Of a stretch of 64,000 bases of DNA, positions 36,298-46,366 are shown piece by piece (position 1 is the stretch's first letter; each line of letters begins with the position of its first letter). The stretch lies in contig NC_086247.1 of the NCBI RefSeq assembly GCF_021018805.1, positions 1,813,501 through 1,877,500 on the forward strand, in the 5' to 3' direction. The stretch is from Prinia subflava. Taxonomy: Eukaryota; Chordata; Aves; Passeriformes; Cisticolidae. The notes beneath the pieces were generated by a model, which saw only the letters and a program-made list of their open reading frames with translations, ran no database searches and was not told the DNA's origin. The position numbers and the translations under genes are program-made.

Positions 36298-36760
36298 TGT
36301 TTAGTCTGGAGTCAGTCCAGAGGAAACCACAAAGATTGTTAGAGAAATAAAGCTCCTCTGCTATGAGGAAAGGCTGGGTTTGTTCAGCCTGGAGAAGGGA
36401 AGGCTCCAGGGAGACCTCAGAGCCTCTTCCAGTGCCTAAAGGGGCTCCAAAAGAACTGGAGAGAGACTTTGGAAAAGGGCCTGGAGTGTCAGGAGAAGAG
36501 GGATGGATTCAAACTGACAGGGGGCAGGGTTAGATGGGATATAGGGAAGGAATTCTTCCCTGGGAGAGTTGTGAGGCCTGGCACAGGCTGTCCAGAGAAG
36601 CTGTGGCTGCCCCATCCCTGGCAGTGTCCAAGGCCAGGTTGGACAGAGCTGGGAGCACCCTGGGATAGTGAAAGGTGTCCCTGCCCATAGTAGGGGTGTT
36701 GGAACTCGATGATCTTTGAGGTCCCTTCCAACCCAAACCATTCCATGGTTTTATGATCCT
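36298..36760 (+). mobile_element. CR1 LINE, about 460 bp
   Basis: Sense CR1 from TTTAGTCTGGAGTCAGTCCA to ACCATTCCATGGTTTTATG, immediately after the tRNA-Phe array. Confidence 0.9.
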
Positions 36761-37894
36761 CTGAGGACGTCACTGGTGCCTGACCACCTCTGCCAGGCAG
36801 TGTTCCAGGTGTTGAGCAGCACCAGCCACAGCTGCAGAGTCGTCACTACCAGCAGAGCTCAGCTCCTTGCCAGAATTAATGATTTGAGTCTGCTTAATTA
36901 AAGGTTCCTCCCATTTGCCCTGAATGTTAACCCCTCCTCCAGCCATGGAATTGCACAGGAGCTCTCTGAGCTCACTTCTTGCCTTTAGTAGTGACATTTT
37001 GTGTCAGTGAGGCACTGAAGGGGGGGTTGGATCTTCTTCTCCCTTCACTGTTGCCCTCTCCCCAGAAGAGCAGAAACAAGGCTTTGACATCACATTACAT
37101 AATTTTCTTCTTATGAGCCCTTGCAAACATGTTTATCGCAGAAAGAAATTGAAAGAATCTTGGAAATAACTTGAATTTCAAAGAAAAGGAAAAAGAGAAA
37201 GCCTGCCTGAGACAGATTAAACCTCATGATTCATCAACAGGAGAGCTGAGATGAGACCTGAGAAAGACCTGCTCTACCCCCTGTAACACATTTCTGAAAA
37301 GTAGAGGTGGCAGGGAAGCAGTGGTGAGTGACGCTGTTGTGGAAAAATGGGTGTAAGTGCTGGGAAAACAACCCAGTCGGGGAATACAATAATCCCTGGA
37401 GACCAGGACAGGCTTGGCAGCCCATTCCCACCCACTCTCGTGGTTATCCATGACTTGGAGTGGCTGCGGGGGGCTGCCAGGTGGGAACTTTTGAGGTATT
37501 TGAGATATTATTCCTTCTTTTGCAGAGCCACAGTGTGGTTCCAGATGGATCTGGGCGTGGGTGTTGCAGTGCAGAGAAGTTGTCTCGCCCCTCATTTGCA
37601 AAAATCTACAAATAAGAAAAACCTCAGGGTCCTGATCTCTCCCATGGCAGCCCCTCGTTCCATCTTGTTTTCTGCTTGGCTCTCCATAACCCCAAAATCT
37701 GGGATTATTTCCTCTGCATACAGACTGGGTGTCAAGGACAAAAACGCTTCAGGAGCTCCAGGGATTGCAGAGATTGGATTCAAGCAGGAAATAGAACAAA
37801 TTTCCCGGGGCTTTTTCCTGCCCGTGGCTCGGATGCCTGGGAAAAGGGGATGGATTGACAGAGGAATGGTCGTAAGGCAGCAGAAAAGAGGGAC
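36761..37894. other. Unassigned unique sequence
   Basis: A 195-codon open frame on + (37347-37934) runs into the CRE/X-box cluster. It has no domain I recognise and coincides with open frames on -. I do not call it a gene. Confidence 0.4.
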
Positions 37895-37938
37895 TGACGT
37901 CAGAGCTCCTCATTTCCATCTCTACGTCACCTAGCAAC
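37895..37938. promoter_or_regulatory. CRE plus RFX X-box motif cluster
   Basis: A perfect CRE palindrome TGACGTCA (37895-37902) is followed by TACGTCAC (37923-37930). This overlaps GTCACCTAGCAAC (37926-37938), which fits the RFX X-box pattern. A kappa-B-like GGGAATTTTCCC follows at 37979-37990. Function is inferred from motifs only. Confidence 0.4.
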
Positions 37939-38285
37939 ACTCCAGATAAGGACCGAACTTCCGAGACGCGGATTCCCCGGGAATTTTCCCATTAGGTGGC
38001 ACCACTGGCCTTGGGAAGGCTTTCATCTGCTCTGGCTCCGTCCAGCCTGGATCCAAACGCGTGGATCTCCCTCCCCAGAAATTCGGAAACAGCTGCAAGT
38101 GAATCAGATTTGTGAAGACCTGAAAGTGCTGCGGGTTATTAGTTGTAATAAATTTGGAGAGAAACTTTTGATAGGATCCAACCTATCTTTGCACAGGGGT
38201 TAATACAGATTCTGGAAAATCCCAGAGAGAGACAAAATCTGGCTGGTCTTGGCATGAATTAAATGATCCTGAAGGTCCTTTCCAA

Positions 38286-38405
38286 ACAAAAAAAAAAACC
38301 CCAAAATAAAAAAATAAAACAAACAAACAAACAAAAAACAAACAAACAAACAAACAAAAAACCAAAAAAAACCCCAAAAAAACACAAACAAACAAACAAA
38401 AAATT
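38286..38405. repeat. A-rich tract with (AAAC)n blocks
   Basis: Several AAAC blocks within a poly(A)-like tract of about 120 bases. It directly follows a short CR1-like 3' end (AATGATCCTGAAGGTCCTTT at 38261). Confidence 0.93.
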
Positions 38406-40153
38406 ATGATTGGGTGAGTTGTAGAGATTTGCCCTTTTGGCCTCAGAGAAGTAGGTGAGATGAATCCCACCCCAGGAACCTTTTCAAAATTGCTGTGTTT
38501 TACAGAAAAAAAATGTCATGCCAGATCTTCTCTTGTGGTCTTTGTTCCCTGTTCCATGGATGTGTCCACCTGGCCTTCCAGGAATTTGGAAAACATCACT
38601 GCCAATGTGTAATGCCAAACAGCTCACAGCTCTTCAGGGAAGAACAAACCAGAACTATTTCAAAGAATTACAGGCACTGATGTTTCAAAATAGACATTAG
38701 TCTGTTTTGATTTGCCTTCAAAAACAGAATCTTTGAAGAAAAACTAAGCCTGGAGCCAGTCCACACTCCAGACATTAAAAACCCTTCAAAGCAAAGCTTT
38801 ACATGCGAGTAAACACGTAGGATAAACTCCAAAATAATCAGCTAAGAAATCATCTGGCTGTGCAATTCTCACTTTCCTTCAGCATCCAAGTGTGGAAAAA
38901 TATACCAGGAAGAGTGTTCTGTTCCTAAAATCCGATCCAAGATGTACTTGTAAGATCCACAGTCACTGAGCTCAGGAAATTGCTCCTTTCAAAACCTTCA
39001 GCAGATAAAAATAACCTCTGAAAATAACCTGCTCTGATCACACAGCCTTGGTCTGGGGATGATCTTGCAGATGATGCAGTGCAAGATTTTTTCCTCGTCC
39101 TCTTTCAAGGACAATAGGAAAAAACTTGCTGGGGTCAATACCCAAATTCCTTCTTCTCGTGGATCCTGAGGTCCAGGTGGAGAGGAGAGAGACATTCAAC
39201 AGGATAGAAAAGGATGGCTCATTCCCACTTCAGGGCTGAGGGCTAATTACCCTGCCTGGCTCCAATTCCTGGACAGTGCTCTAGATTCCTCTCATAGCAC
39301 CAGCTCTACCAGACACAAAATGGAATTGGTTTTGGGAATTGTTTTGGGGGTTATGTTGTCTGTGGTTGCTGGGTTTTTTTGGTTTGTTTTTTTTTTTTTT
39401 TTCTTTTTGGCACCACAGAGCTTTAAAAAGCTGGATCTGGAATGTTTTAGGTCACACGGAGGAGAAAATGTAGAAGTGAAGAAGCAGAAATTCTGTAGCA
39501 CTGCTCAGCTGTCCAAAAATTCTCCACCTGACAAGCACAAAGATGCTGAGACCCTCAGCCACCCATGACCAGCGGGGTGGGATCACCATTGGGATCCAGT
39601 GCTGGAAGTGGTTTTGGAGAAGGAAAACCCACTTGGGGAATGATCCTGATGTCTGGATGTTTCAAGAGACTCCATAGCCTAGTTTGGGAGCACGAGATAT
39701 CAGGAACTGTTATCTAATAAATGTCAGTGAGGAAATATCAGCTGCTGTCAAGCTGAACATTCAAACCCAGATTAAATATATTTCTGACACCTTTCTCTAC
39801 CAGATTTTTAGCAGACATGAAAAACTTACTGTGCACTCCACATATGTATTTTGGGAAGATGTGAATGTGGAGCTGGTGAAAGATGGGAGATTGTCCCAGG
39901 AGCGAATTATTTGCAGGATGAGTTGGTGGGCTGGGCAAACATCTCCCATATCACTGCATGAAGATGCCTGGCTCCCATTCCTGAGGTGGAGAAAGACAGA
40001 TTGATGTGAAAAGATTAGCCAGGCTCTATGGATAATTCCAGATCCTTCCGTGGGCTCTGTGAAAGGGTGTCAGGAAATTCTGTTCAATGCTACTGCTCTT
40101 GGCTGGTTCCCAGATCAGGGCAGCTGCTTAATTCCAGATTTAGCTGTGTTTTA
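38406..40153. other. Unassigned unique sequence
   Basis: A T-rich run at 39376-39402. A 106-codon open frame at 39684-40004 is not recognised. Confidence 0.45.
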
Positions 40154-40292
40154 TCACAGAACCCCAGAATGTTTCAGACTGAGAGGACCTTAAATATAAT
40201 CTCTTTCCAATCCCTGGCATGGGCAGGGACATTTTCCACTGTCCCAGGTTTCTTCAACCCCCATCCAACCTGGCCTTGGACACTTTCATGTG
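40154..40292 (-). mobile_element. CR1 LINE 3' end
   Basis: Antisense: ATCACAGAACCCCAGAATG, GGCATGGGCAGGGACA, AACCTGGCCTTGGACAC. It lies about 150 bases upstream of tRNA-Phe copy 4. Confidence 0.82.
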
Positions 40293-40445
40293 TCTTGAAC
40301 CATATCTTTTGATCTCAGTCTGTCTCTATCCTGTTCCCTGGAACAATTCTTTGATTCTCAAGATCAAGTAAACCAAAGGCTGCCTGAAAAGGCTGAAAGA
40401 TCCTCATATTTCAACAGGTTTTGGGAAAATCTGAGCCAGAGCAGA

Positions 40446-40518
40446 GCTGAAGTAGCTCAGCTGGGAGAGCGTTAGACTGAAGATCTAAAGGTCCCTGGTT
40501 CAACCCCGGGCTTCAGCA
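40446..40518 (+). tRNA. tRNA-Phe (GAA), solitary copy 4
   Basis: Identical to the other five copies over 73 bases, with TTTT downstream. It stands alone 4.6 kb beyond the array. The 5' flank is the copy-1 type (ends GAGCCAGAGCAGA). The duplicated 3' spacer continues for only about 95 bases and then stops at a CR1 fragment (about 40614), so the minisatellite and LTR are absent. Confidence 0.97.
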
Positions 40519-40613
40519 GAGTTTTCCTGCAGTTTTGTGTGCCCAGGGCTGGGCTCTGCAGTGCAGGAGAGACCTGGACAGCCAGGAGGATCCAGCCAAG
40601 GGCCAGGAGGGCG

Positions 40614-40985
40614 ATCACAGAATCACAGAAAGGGTCAGGCTGGAAGGGACCACAGTGGGGTCACCTGGTGCCACCTCCCTGCTCCAGCAGGGCCATCCCA
40701 GAGCACAGGCAGAGGATTGTGTCCAAATTCTGGAATATCTCCAGTGAGGGACACTCCACACCCGCCCTGGTCTCTGTTCAGGGTTTGGTCACTGCTCAGG
40801 GAAGAAGTTCTGCCTCATGTCCAGGTGGAACTCCCTGGGATCAGTCCCTGCCTGTTCCTCCTGTGCCATTGCTGGGCCCCACAGAGCAGAGCCTGGCCCT
40901 GCTCAGAGCCCTCCCTGCAGGCAGGAACAGACAGAGATGGGGTCCCCTCTCAGTTTTCTCTTCTCGAGGCTGAACACACCCAGAT
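40614..40985 (-). mobile_element. CR1 LINE inserted in tRNA-Phe copy-4 unit
   Basis: Antisense CR1: CACAGAATCACAGAAAGGG, CTGGAAGGGACCACAGTGGG, TCTTCTCGAGGCTGAACAC. It begins where the duplicated tRNA spacer stops. Confidence 0.8.
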
Positions 40986-40989
40986 GAAT

Positions 40990-41080
40990 GTAATTAAAGG
41001 ACTGGAGCCCCCTTCTTATGAGGAGAGGATGAGAGGGATTGGTTGCCCCGAGAGGTTGTGGAGTTTCCATTCTGAGAACT
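40990..41080 (+). mobile_element. CR1 LINE internal fragment
   Basis: Sense-like CR1 motifs GGACTGGAGCCCCCTTC, TATGAGGAGAGGATGAG and CCCCGAGAGGTTGTGG. It is short and rearranged. Confidence 0.5.
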
Positions 41081-41524
41081 TTTAAAATGCCACGTGGCTG
41101 TGGCCCTGGGGGACTGGCTCTGGGTGGCCCTGCTGCAGCAGAGAGTTGCACGAGAAGATGTCCAGAAATCTCCTCCAACTCCTCGGCAAGCAGAGGACAA
41201 AGGTAAAATTTTATGTGTAGGGCAGGGAAAAGCCAGGCCAGTGTCATCCTCAGGTTTTTCCATCAGCAGTGTCCACCTGGCCAATCTGCACAACCATCCT
41301 GGCTGACCCAGCCAGCAAAGGGATCAAGATCAGGCTGTCAGAAGAACCAGACCTACACATGAGCAAAAGCAAATTTAAACACTCCTATCCTTAAATTATT
41401 ATTTTTTATTTTTTATTTTTCATTTTTTCCCTTTTTTAAATTTTTTTTCAGTCAAACTAATATCTCTAATAGCATACAGAGACTCCCCCAAACTGAACTC
41501 CTCACCCGCTCTGAAATCCCAGTG

Positions 41525-41760
41525 CCTGTGATCTGCCGCAGGATCCGCAGCGCGACGTCACGGGCAGAGCCCCCAGATAAACTTCCGCTCTCGTTTCAGG
41601 CACCATCTGTGTCCCACTTCTGCAGCTCCTGGCAGAGATTCCTTCCCTTCTATGGAATGTTCCTTCCCCTCGCCGAGCTGCAGACTTTGGAGGTGGGGAA
41701 GTCGGTGGGCGGAACGGATCCCAGCTCCGCACGAACGCGGCGCCGTGGCGGCGTCCTTGG
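41525..41760. promoter_or_regulatory. CpG cluster with CRE-like and GC-box motifs
   Basis: About 21 CpG in 236 bases by hand count. Contains GACGTCAC (41554-41561), a cAMP-response-element-like site, and GGGCGG near 41707. No transcript can be assigned. Confidence 0.45.
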
Positions 41761-41994
41761 GTGGTGGGGTGATTTTGGTGCTCGTTCCTTGGCCAGGTGG
41801 CCCCAAACCAGGCTCCAGGGCAACCCAAAGACGAGGTGAAGACAAGACTTTGGCCATCTGGCTGTAGGAAGTGTGAGAGGCTTCACTGGGATGTTGTATG
41901 TTAGTGCGGGTGGGGGCGGTGAGGTGAGGGAGAGCCAAGCTGGGGGTAATCGTGGAGGGGTCCAAATGCACTGGAACACGCGACTGCTGTGGGT

Positions 41995-42432
41995 CACAGA
42001 ACCACAGAATAACAGAGTAACAGAACCACGGCATAACCTGAGCTGGAACCCCCAAGGATCAGACTCCAACTCCTGGCCCTGCACAGGACACCCCAACAAT
42101 CCCACCATGTGCCCGAGAGCGTTGTCCATACACCCCATGAATGCTGTCAGTCCTGGTGCTGTGACCATTCCGTGGGAGCTGTTCCAGTGCCCAGACACCC
42201 TCTGGGGGAAGAACCTTTTCCTGAAATCCAACCTAAACCTCCCCTGACACAGCTCCAGGCCATTCCCTCGGCTTCCATCACAGGTCCCCACAGAGCAGAG
42301 TTCAGTGTCTGCCCATCCTCTTCCTCCCAGAGGAAGATTTATACTGTGATGGGGTCTCCCCTCCATCTCCTCTTCTCCAGCTGAACAAACCAAGTGCCCT
42401 CAGCTGCTCCTCACACGGCTTCCCCAGGATAG
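41995..42432 (-). mobile_element. CR1 LINE, older subfamily, about 440 bp
   Basis: Antisense CR1 with an expanded tail (ACAGAACCACAGAATAACAG), CTGGCCCTGCACAGGACACC, GGGGAAGAACCTTTTCCTG, CTCAGCTGCTCCTCAC. Confidence 0.87.
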
Positions 42433-43569
42433 AGTTCACGGTCTTGTCTTCCTCTTATGCAAATAAATTGAGCTTTAATGCCTAATTCAGGCAGTTGCAA
42501 CCCAAACAGACCATGAAGAGCTTCGCCTTAGGCTCTCCACCAAACCAGCTGAATCTCTGCCAACCCCCGTGCCTCAGTTTCTCTCGCTGCAGCACTGACA
42601 CTTCCCTTCCTGAAGAGTGGGAAGAGCCAGCTCTCAGGTGAAAGCACTCTGTGTTCCCAGCTTGTTTTTGTGTGTTATCCCAGCACGTGTCCCCAGGGAT
42701 GATGCTGGATTACTCATACACCTCTCGAGTCCTCTGTTTCTCTAATTCCTTTCATTTGCAAGACTCAGGAACAGTCATGCTATCCAGGAAAACACAGCCC
42801 TCACAATGCCGGCATCGGCGTCACGGAGCTGTGCTCAGCAGGCTGTTCCTAAGAAACTCCGGGGACTTTCAGGTGGATTCACCTCAGAGTGGGGAGGAAA
42901 TGGGGAGGAGGGGGTGATTAGGAAGGAGAGGACAGATCGTCTGAGAACACTGCAAGATGAGGTAAATAATGAGGAAACCATGTGGGAGAGCAGGTGACTG
43001 GCGTGAGATTCAGAATCCTGGGTCACCTTCGATACAGAACAATTCAAATGGCCAGGAAGGACTTTGGGATCCATCTGGACAGGGAGAGGCTACTGGAGAT
43101 GAGAAAAAACTCGGAATATTTTGCCTGTCGTGGCAAAGGTTAGCCAGGTTGAGTGCTGATGGTGTGGATCTGGAGGTTGTAAGGATGAGGATGAGGGATT
43201 TGTGGTCGAGCCAGAAGTCAGCATTGTAAGGAAGGGGTTTAAACTGCTTAAGGAAGTGAAAATTCCGAGGCTCATACCAGCCAGTATAGGGCAGCTCCCA
43301 ACGAGCTCTTTCCTGTCCTCCAGAAACAGCAGCAGAGGCCAGAAGAGGCTTGTAGGGACTTGTAGGAAAAGGGTTTTGCCCTGTGGTTGCTGGGAACCAC
43401 CTTCCCTTCCCTAATGTTTGTTTTGCTGCACAACCCTCCCTGTTGCCACCATGGCTGATGCCTCTGAGGATGCTCAGGTCTCATTAGACGTAACAAAGTG
43501 GATGAAGAAGGTGTGATGAATCAAAACCTTCTCTTCCCCATTCTCCTTCCATCATTAGTTTTTAAGTGT

Positions 43570-43572
<3 letters not shown>
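42433..43572. other. Unassigned unique sequence
   Basis: Contains a start codon in a strong Kozak context (43445-43454) with a 21-codon frame ending at a possible splice donor. Otherwise nothing recognised. Confidence 0.4.

Positions 43573-43622
<50 letters not shown>
43573..43622. repeat. Homopolymer T50
   Basis: A run of 50 T, with about 500 bases of unassigned unique sequence to its right. Confidence 0.97.
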
Positions 43623-43623
<1 letters not shown>

Positions 43624-44151
43624 TGCAAAGCTGAGCCACAAAATTCAGGGAAACACCTGGGGTTTAAGGGTTTAACCTACTTTTGAAACTGTATTACCTT
43701 TTGATTTTGAGGTTGTAGCCCAGAACTCTGATATAGAGAGCTATAGAACAATCTTTATTTTGGTTATCCCAGCTGCCAAAACAAGAGGTGTTCAGACATC
43801 TGTTGCTGTGGTGCTACCATGTTTAATAGCCCTGGTTATTAAATCGATAATCCTGTCTGTGAAGATTTTGTCTAAAAATGTTAAACCAGTTTCTTGATCA
43901 TTTTGATAACTTTGGGTTCATGGGCTCTGCCTCTGGTTGTGGACACTTGAACATTTTGGCAAGAGAGGTGGCTATCACACAGAAGCAGGAAAAAGAAAAA
44001 GATATTCCTAAATCAATCTCCAGCAAGCTGAATTGATTGAAGGCCCTCTTTGTTCCATGCCTGTATCACATGGTGACCCCCATTCCCTCAAATCCCAGTT
44101 AAAATCATTATTAAATGAAAGTTTAAATCATTATTAAATCCTTATATCAGG

Positions 44152-44562
44152 AACAGTGTGGCCAGCAGGGTCAGGGCAGTGATCATCCCCCTGTACCCAG
44201 CACCTCAAATCCTGGGTTCAGTTGTGGGTCCCTCATGACAAGAAAGACTTTGAGGGTCTGGAGAGTGTCCAGGGAAGGGAACGGAGCTGGGAAAGGGTCT
44301 GGAGCGCCAGGAGCAGCTGAAGGAGCTGGGAAAGGGGCTCAGCCTGGAGAAAAGGAGGCTCAGGAGGGACCTTCTCTCCACAACTCCCTATGACAGGAGG
44401 ATGGGGCCAGGTGGGGATGGGTCTCTTCTCCTAAGTAAGGAGGGATGGGATGAGAGATAACGGCCTCAAGTTGCACCAGGGGAAGAATTTGGTTGGATAT
44501 TACGAAAAAATTCTCCATAAGAGTTGTCAAGTGCTGGCACAGGCAGCCCTGGACAGGGATGA
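44152..44562 (+). mobile_element. CR1 LINE, 5' part of an interrupted copy
   Basis: Sense CR1 of an older subfamily: GTGTGGCCAGCAGGGTCAGG, CTGTACCCAGCACC, GGCCTCAAGTTGCACCAGGG, GGCAGCCCTGGACAGGG. It is broken by an LTR insertion and resumes at 44883. Confidence 0.87.
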
Positions 44563-44882
44563 TGTTGCCTTGGTTTTGAAGACTTTTCTAAGCCTTCTGT
44601 ATTGTTCTTCATATTGAAGTCAGAATTTTTACTTTATCGCACTTTGTACTACAAACAATGGCCATGTTTTGCTCTTTAATTGTTTACATATTTTTAGGTA
44701 GGAGGAGAAAGTTGACTGACAGTTGGCTTGCCCAATGTGGTTTGAGAGGTGGAATTCCAGCCTCCAATCCACAGGCACCACAGGAAATGTATAAAATTGA
44801 GTTTTGTAAATAAACTCATCCCTTTTTCCTGCTTTGCTCACCAGCCTGTCCTCGTGCAGTTCTTTTCGTGTCGTCTGTGACA
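44563..44882 (+). mobile_element. Short solo LTR nested in a CR1
   Basis: An insert of about 320 bp, from TGTTGCC to GTGACA, interrupts a CR1 that continues on both sides. TATAAAA at 44790-44796 and AATAAA at 44809-44814 are only about 20 bases apart, as in LTRs with a short R region. The flanking duplication is unclear (ATGA/ATGG at best). Confidence 0.72.
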
Positions 44883-45035
44883 TGGTGGATTCCCCATCCT
44901 TGAAGGTGTTTAAAAGCTGTGAGGATGTGGCACTTGGGGACATGGTTTAGTGGTGACCTTGGCAGTGCTGCACTGATGGTTGGACTCGGTGATCCTAGAG
45001 GTTTTTTCCAACCTAAATAATTCCATGATTCCAAG
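44883..45035 (+). mobile_element. CR1 LINE, 3' part of the interrupted copy
   Basis: Continuation of the element at 44152-44562: CCCCATCCTTGAAGGTG, GTGGCACTTGGGGACATGG, TTGGACTCGGTGATCC, ATTCCATGATTCC. Confidence 0.87.
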
Positions 45036-45765
45036 CACCCAGTTTCATAAAAAGCCATGGCAGAGAGGGAAAAATATCAGTAATCTCATTTTTCAGCCTA
45101 TCCCAACCATTCTTCTCCTATCCCCTAGAGCAATGGAATTCCTGGGGAGGATGGACACGGGAGGGATCTCGTGGCTCCCGGCAGTGACAGCAGAACCCTT
45201 CAAACAAGGAGTGGGAATAACTGGTAACACATTCCAGAGCCCCATCCTGCTCCCTGTCTGTGCCTCCTGCCCACCTGCCAGAGGGAGCCGGGAGGGAAAA
45301 ATTCACCTGGAAGGGAAAAGAAGCTGTCCCTGGAGGAGGTGAGACCAGGAGGATCCTGTGAAATGCCATGGCTGAGTTCCGAGAGGGACCTTCTGGACTG
45401 ACCCTGATCTGGGTGTGTGAAAGGCGGGCAGGTGAGGGGGACACAGGGGTCAAAGAGGTGTCAACACCTTTACCAACGTGTTCTGGAAAGTTGGGCTCAC
45501 TTGGATTAATGAATCTCTTGCATATTCCTTGGGAAGTCTCTCCCTCACATTTTCAAACGCTGTTTAATTTGCTGCAGTGTGTGAGACCGGCTTTTAACAA
45601 TTTATCTTGACAGCTGGCAGCCCTGGAACGGGACAAATTCCTTCAGCACTGCTGGAGGATTGATGCAGATGGATCTGTGTTGCAGATGGCTGTAGGCACA
45701 TTTGCAGATGTTTGTGGGGTTTGGGCTCCTTCTCCTGATATCTTCTATCTAATCTCTCTCTCTCC

Positions 45766-45788
45766 TTTTTTTTTTTTTTTTTTTTTTT
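45766..45788. repeat. Homopolymer T23
   Basis: A run of T preceded by a short CT-rich stretch. Confidence 0.95.
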
Positions 45789-45904
45789 AATAGTTTATGT
45801 TCCATCTCCTCCAAGGGAAGACCTTTGACCCACGTGGGAAGTCATGGCTCACTTCCCTCACCTGAGCTGAGGCTCTCAAAGGTCACTCTGGCCTGATTCA
45901 TACA

Positions 45905-46020
45905 ATCACAGAATGAGAGTTTGGGTTAGAAAACACCTTAAAGGTCATTCAATTCCAACACTCCATGGACAGGGAAGACTTCCACTTGACCAGGTCACTC
46001 AGAACCCCACTTGGATTCTC
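45905..46020 (-). mobile_element. CR1 LINE 3' end
   Basis: Antisense: ATCACAGAATGAGAGTTTGG, ACCTTAAAGGTCATTC, CTTGACCAGGTCACTCAG. Confidence 0.8.
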
Positions 46021-46295
46021 CATCAGCACAGCACAAGCTGATAAATCATTTTTCTGGACATATTTTCTCTTGCTGTCAGGTTCTGCTTTTCTGTAAAATC
46101 ATCTTTAGGAAGGTCCTTGAATCAAGCTCCAGGTTCCAGCATCTCATGTCACTGTGTTTCCAAAGCAGGAACCTCTATAGGGCTGGCAGGAAAAAGGTTT
46201 TCTATATTATTTCTATTTTCTACGTTATTTCTATTTTTATATTGCCTCTTCTAAGCCAGGCTGAGAACATCAAAGACAACAATCCCTGTACAGGC

Positions 46296-46366
46296 CATTC
46301 ACTGAAGGGTTGGACTTGATCCTTGTGAGTCCCTCCCAACTCAAAATATCCTGTGATTTTGTGATA
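46296..46366 (+). mobile_element. CR1 LINE 3' terminus, short
   Basis: Sense: TTGGACTTGATCCTTGTGAG, CCTCCCAACTCAAAATATCC, then TGTGATTTTGTGAT as decayed tail octamers. Confidence 0.68.

Noticed and set aside
37347..37934. 195-codon frame on +
   Set aside because: No recognisable domain, several overlapping frames on -, and no splice or promoter context beyond motifs at its end.
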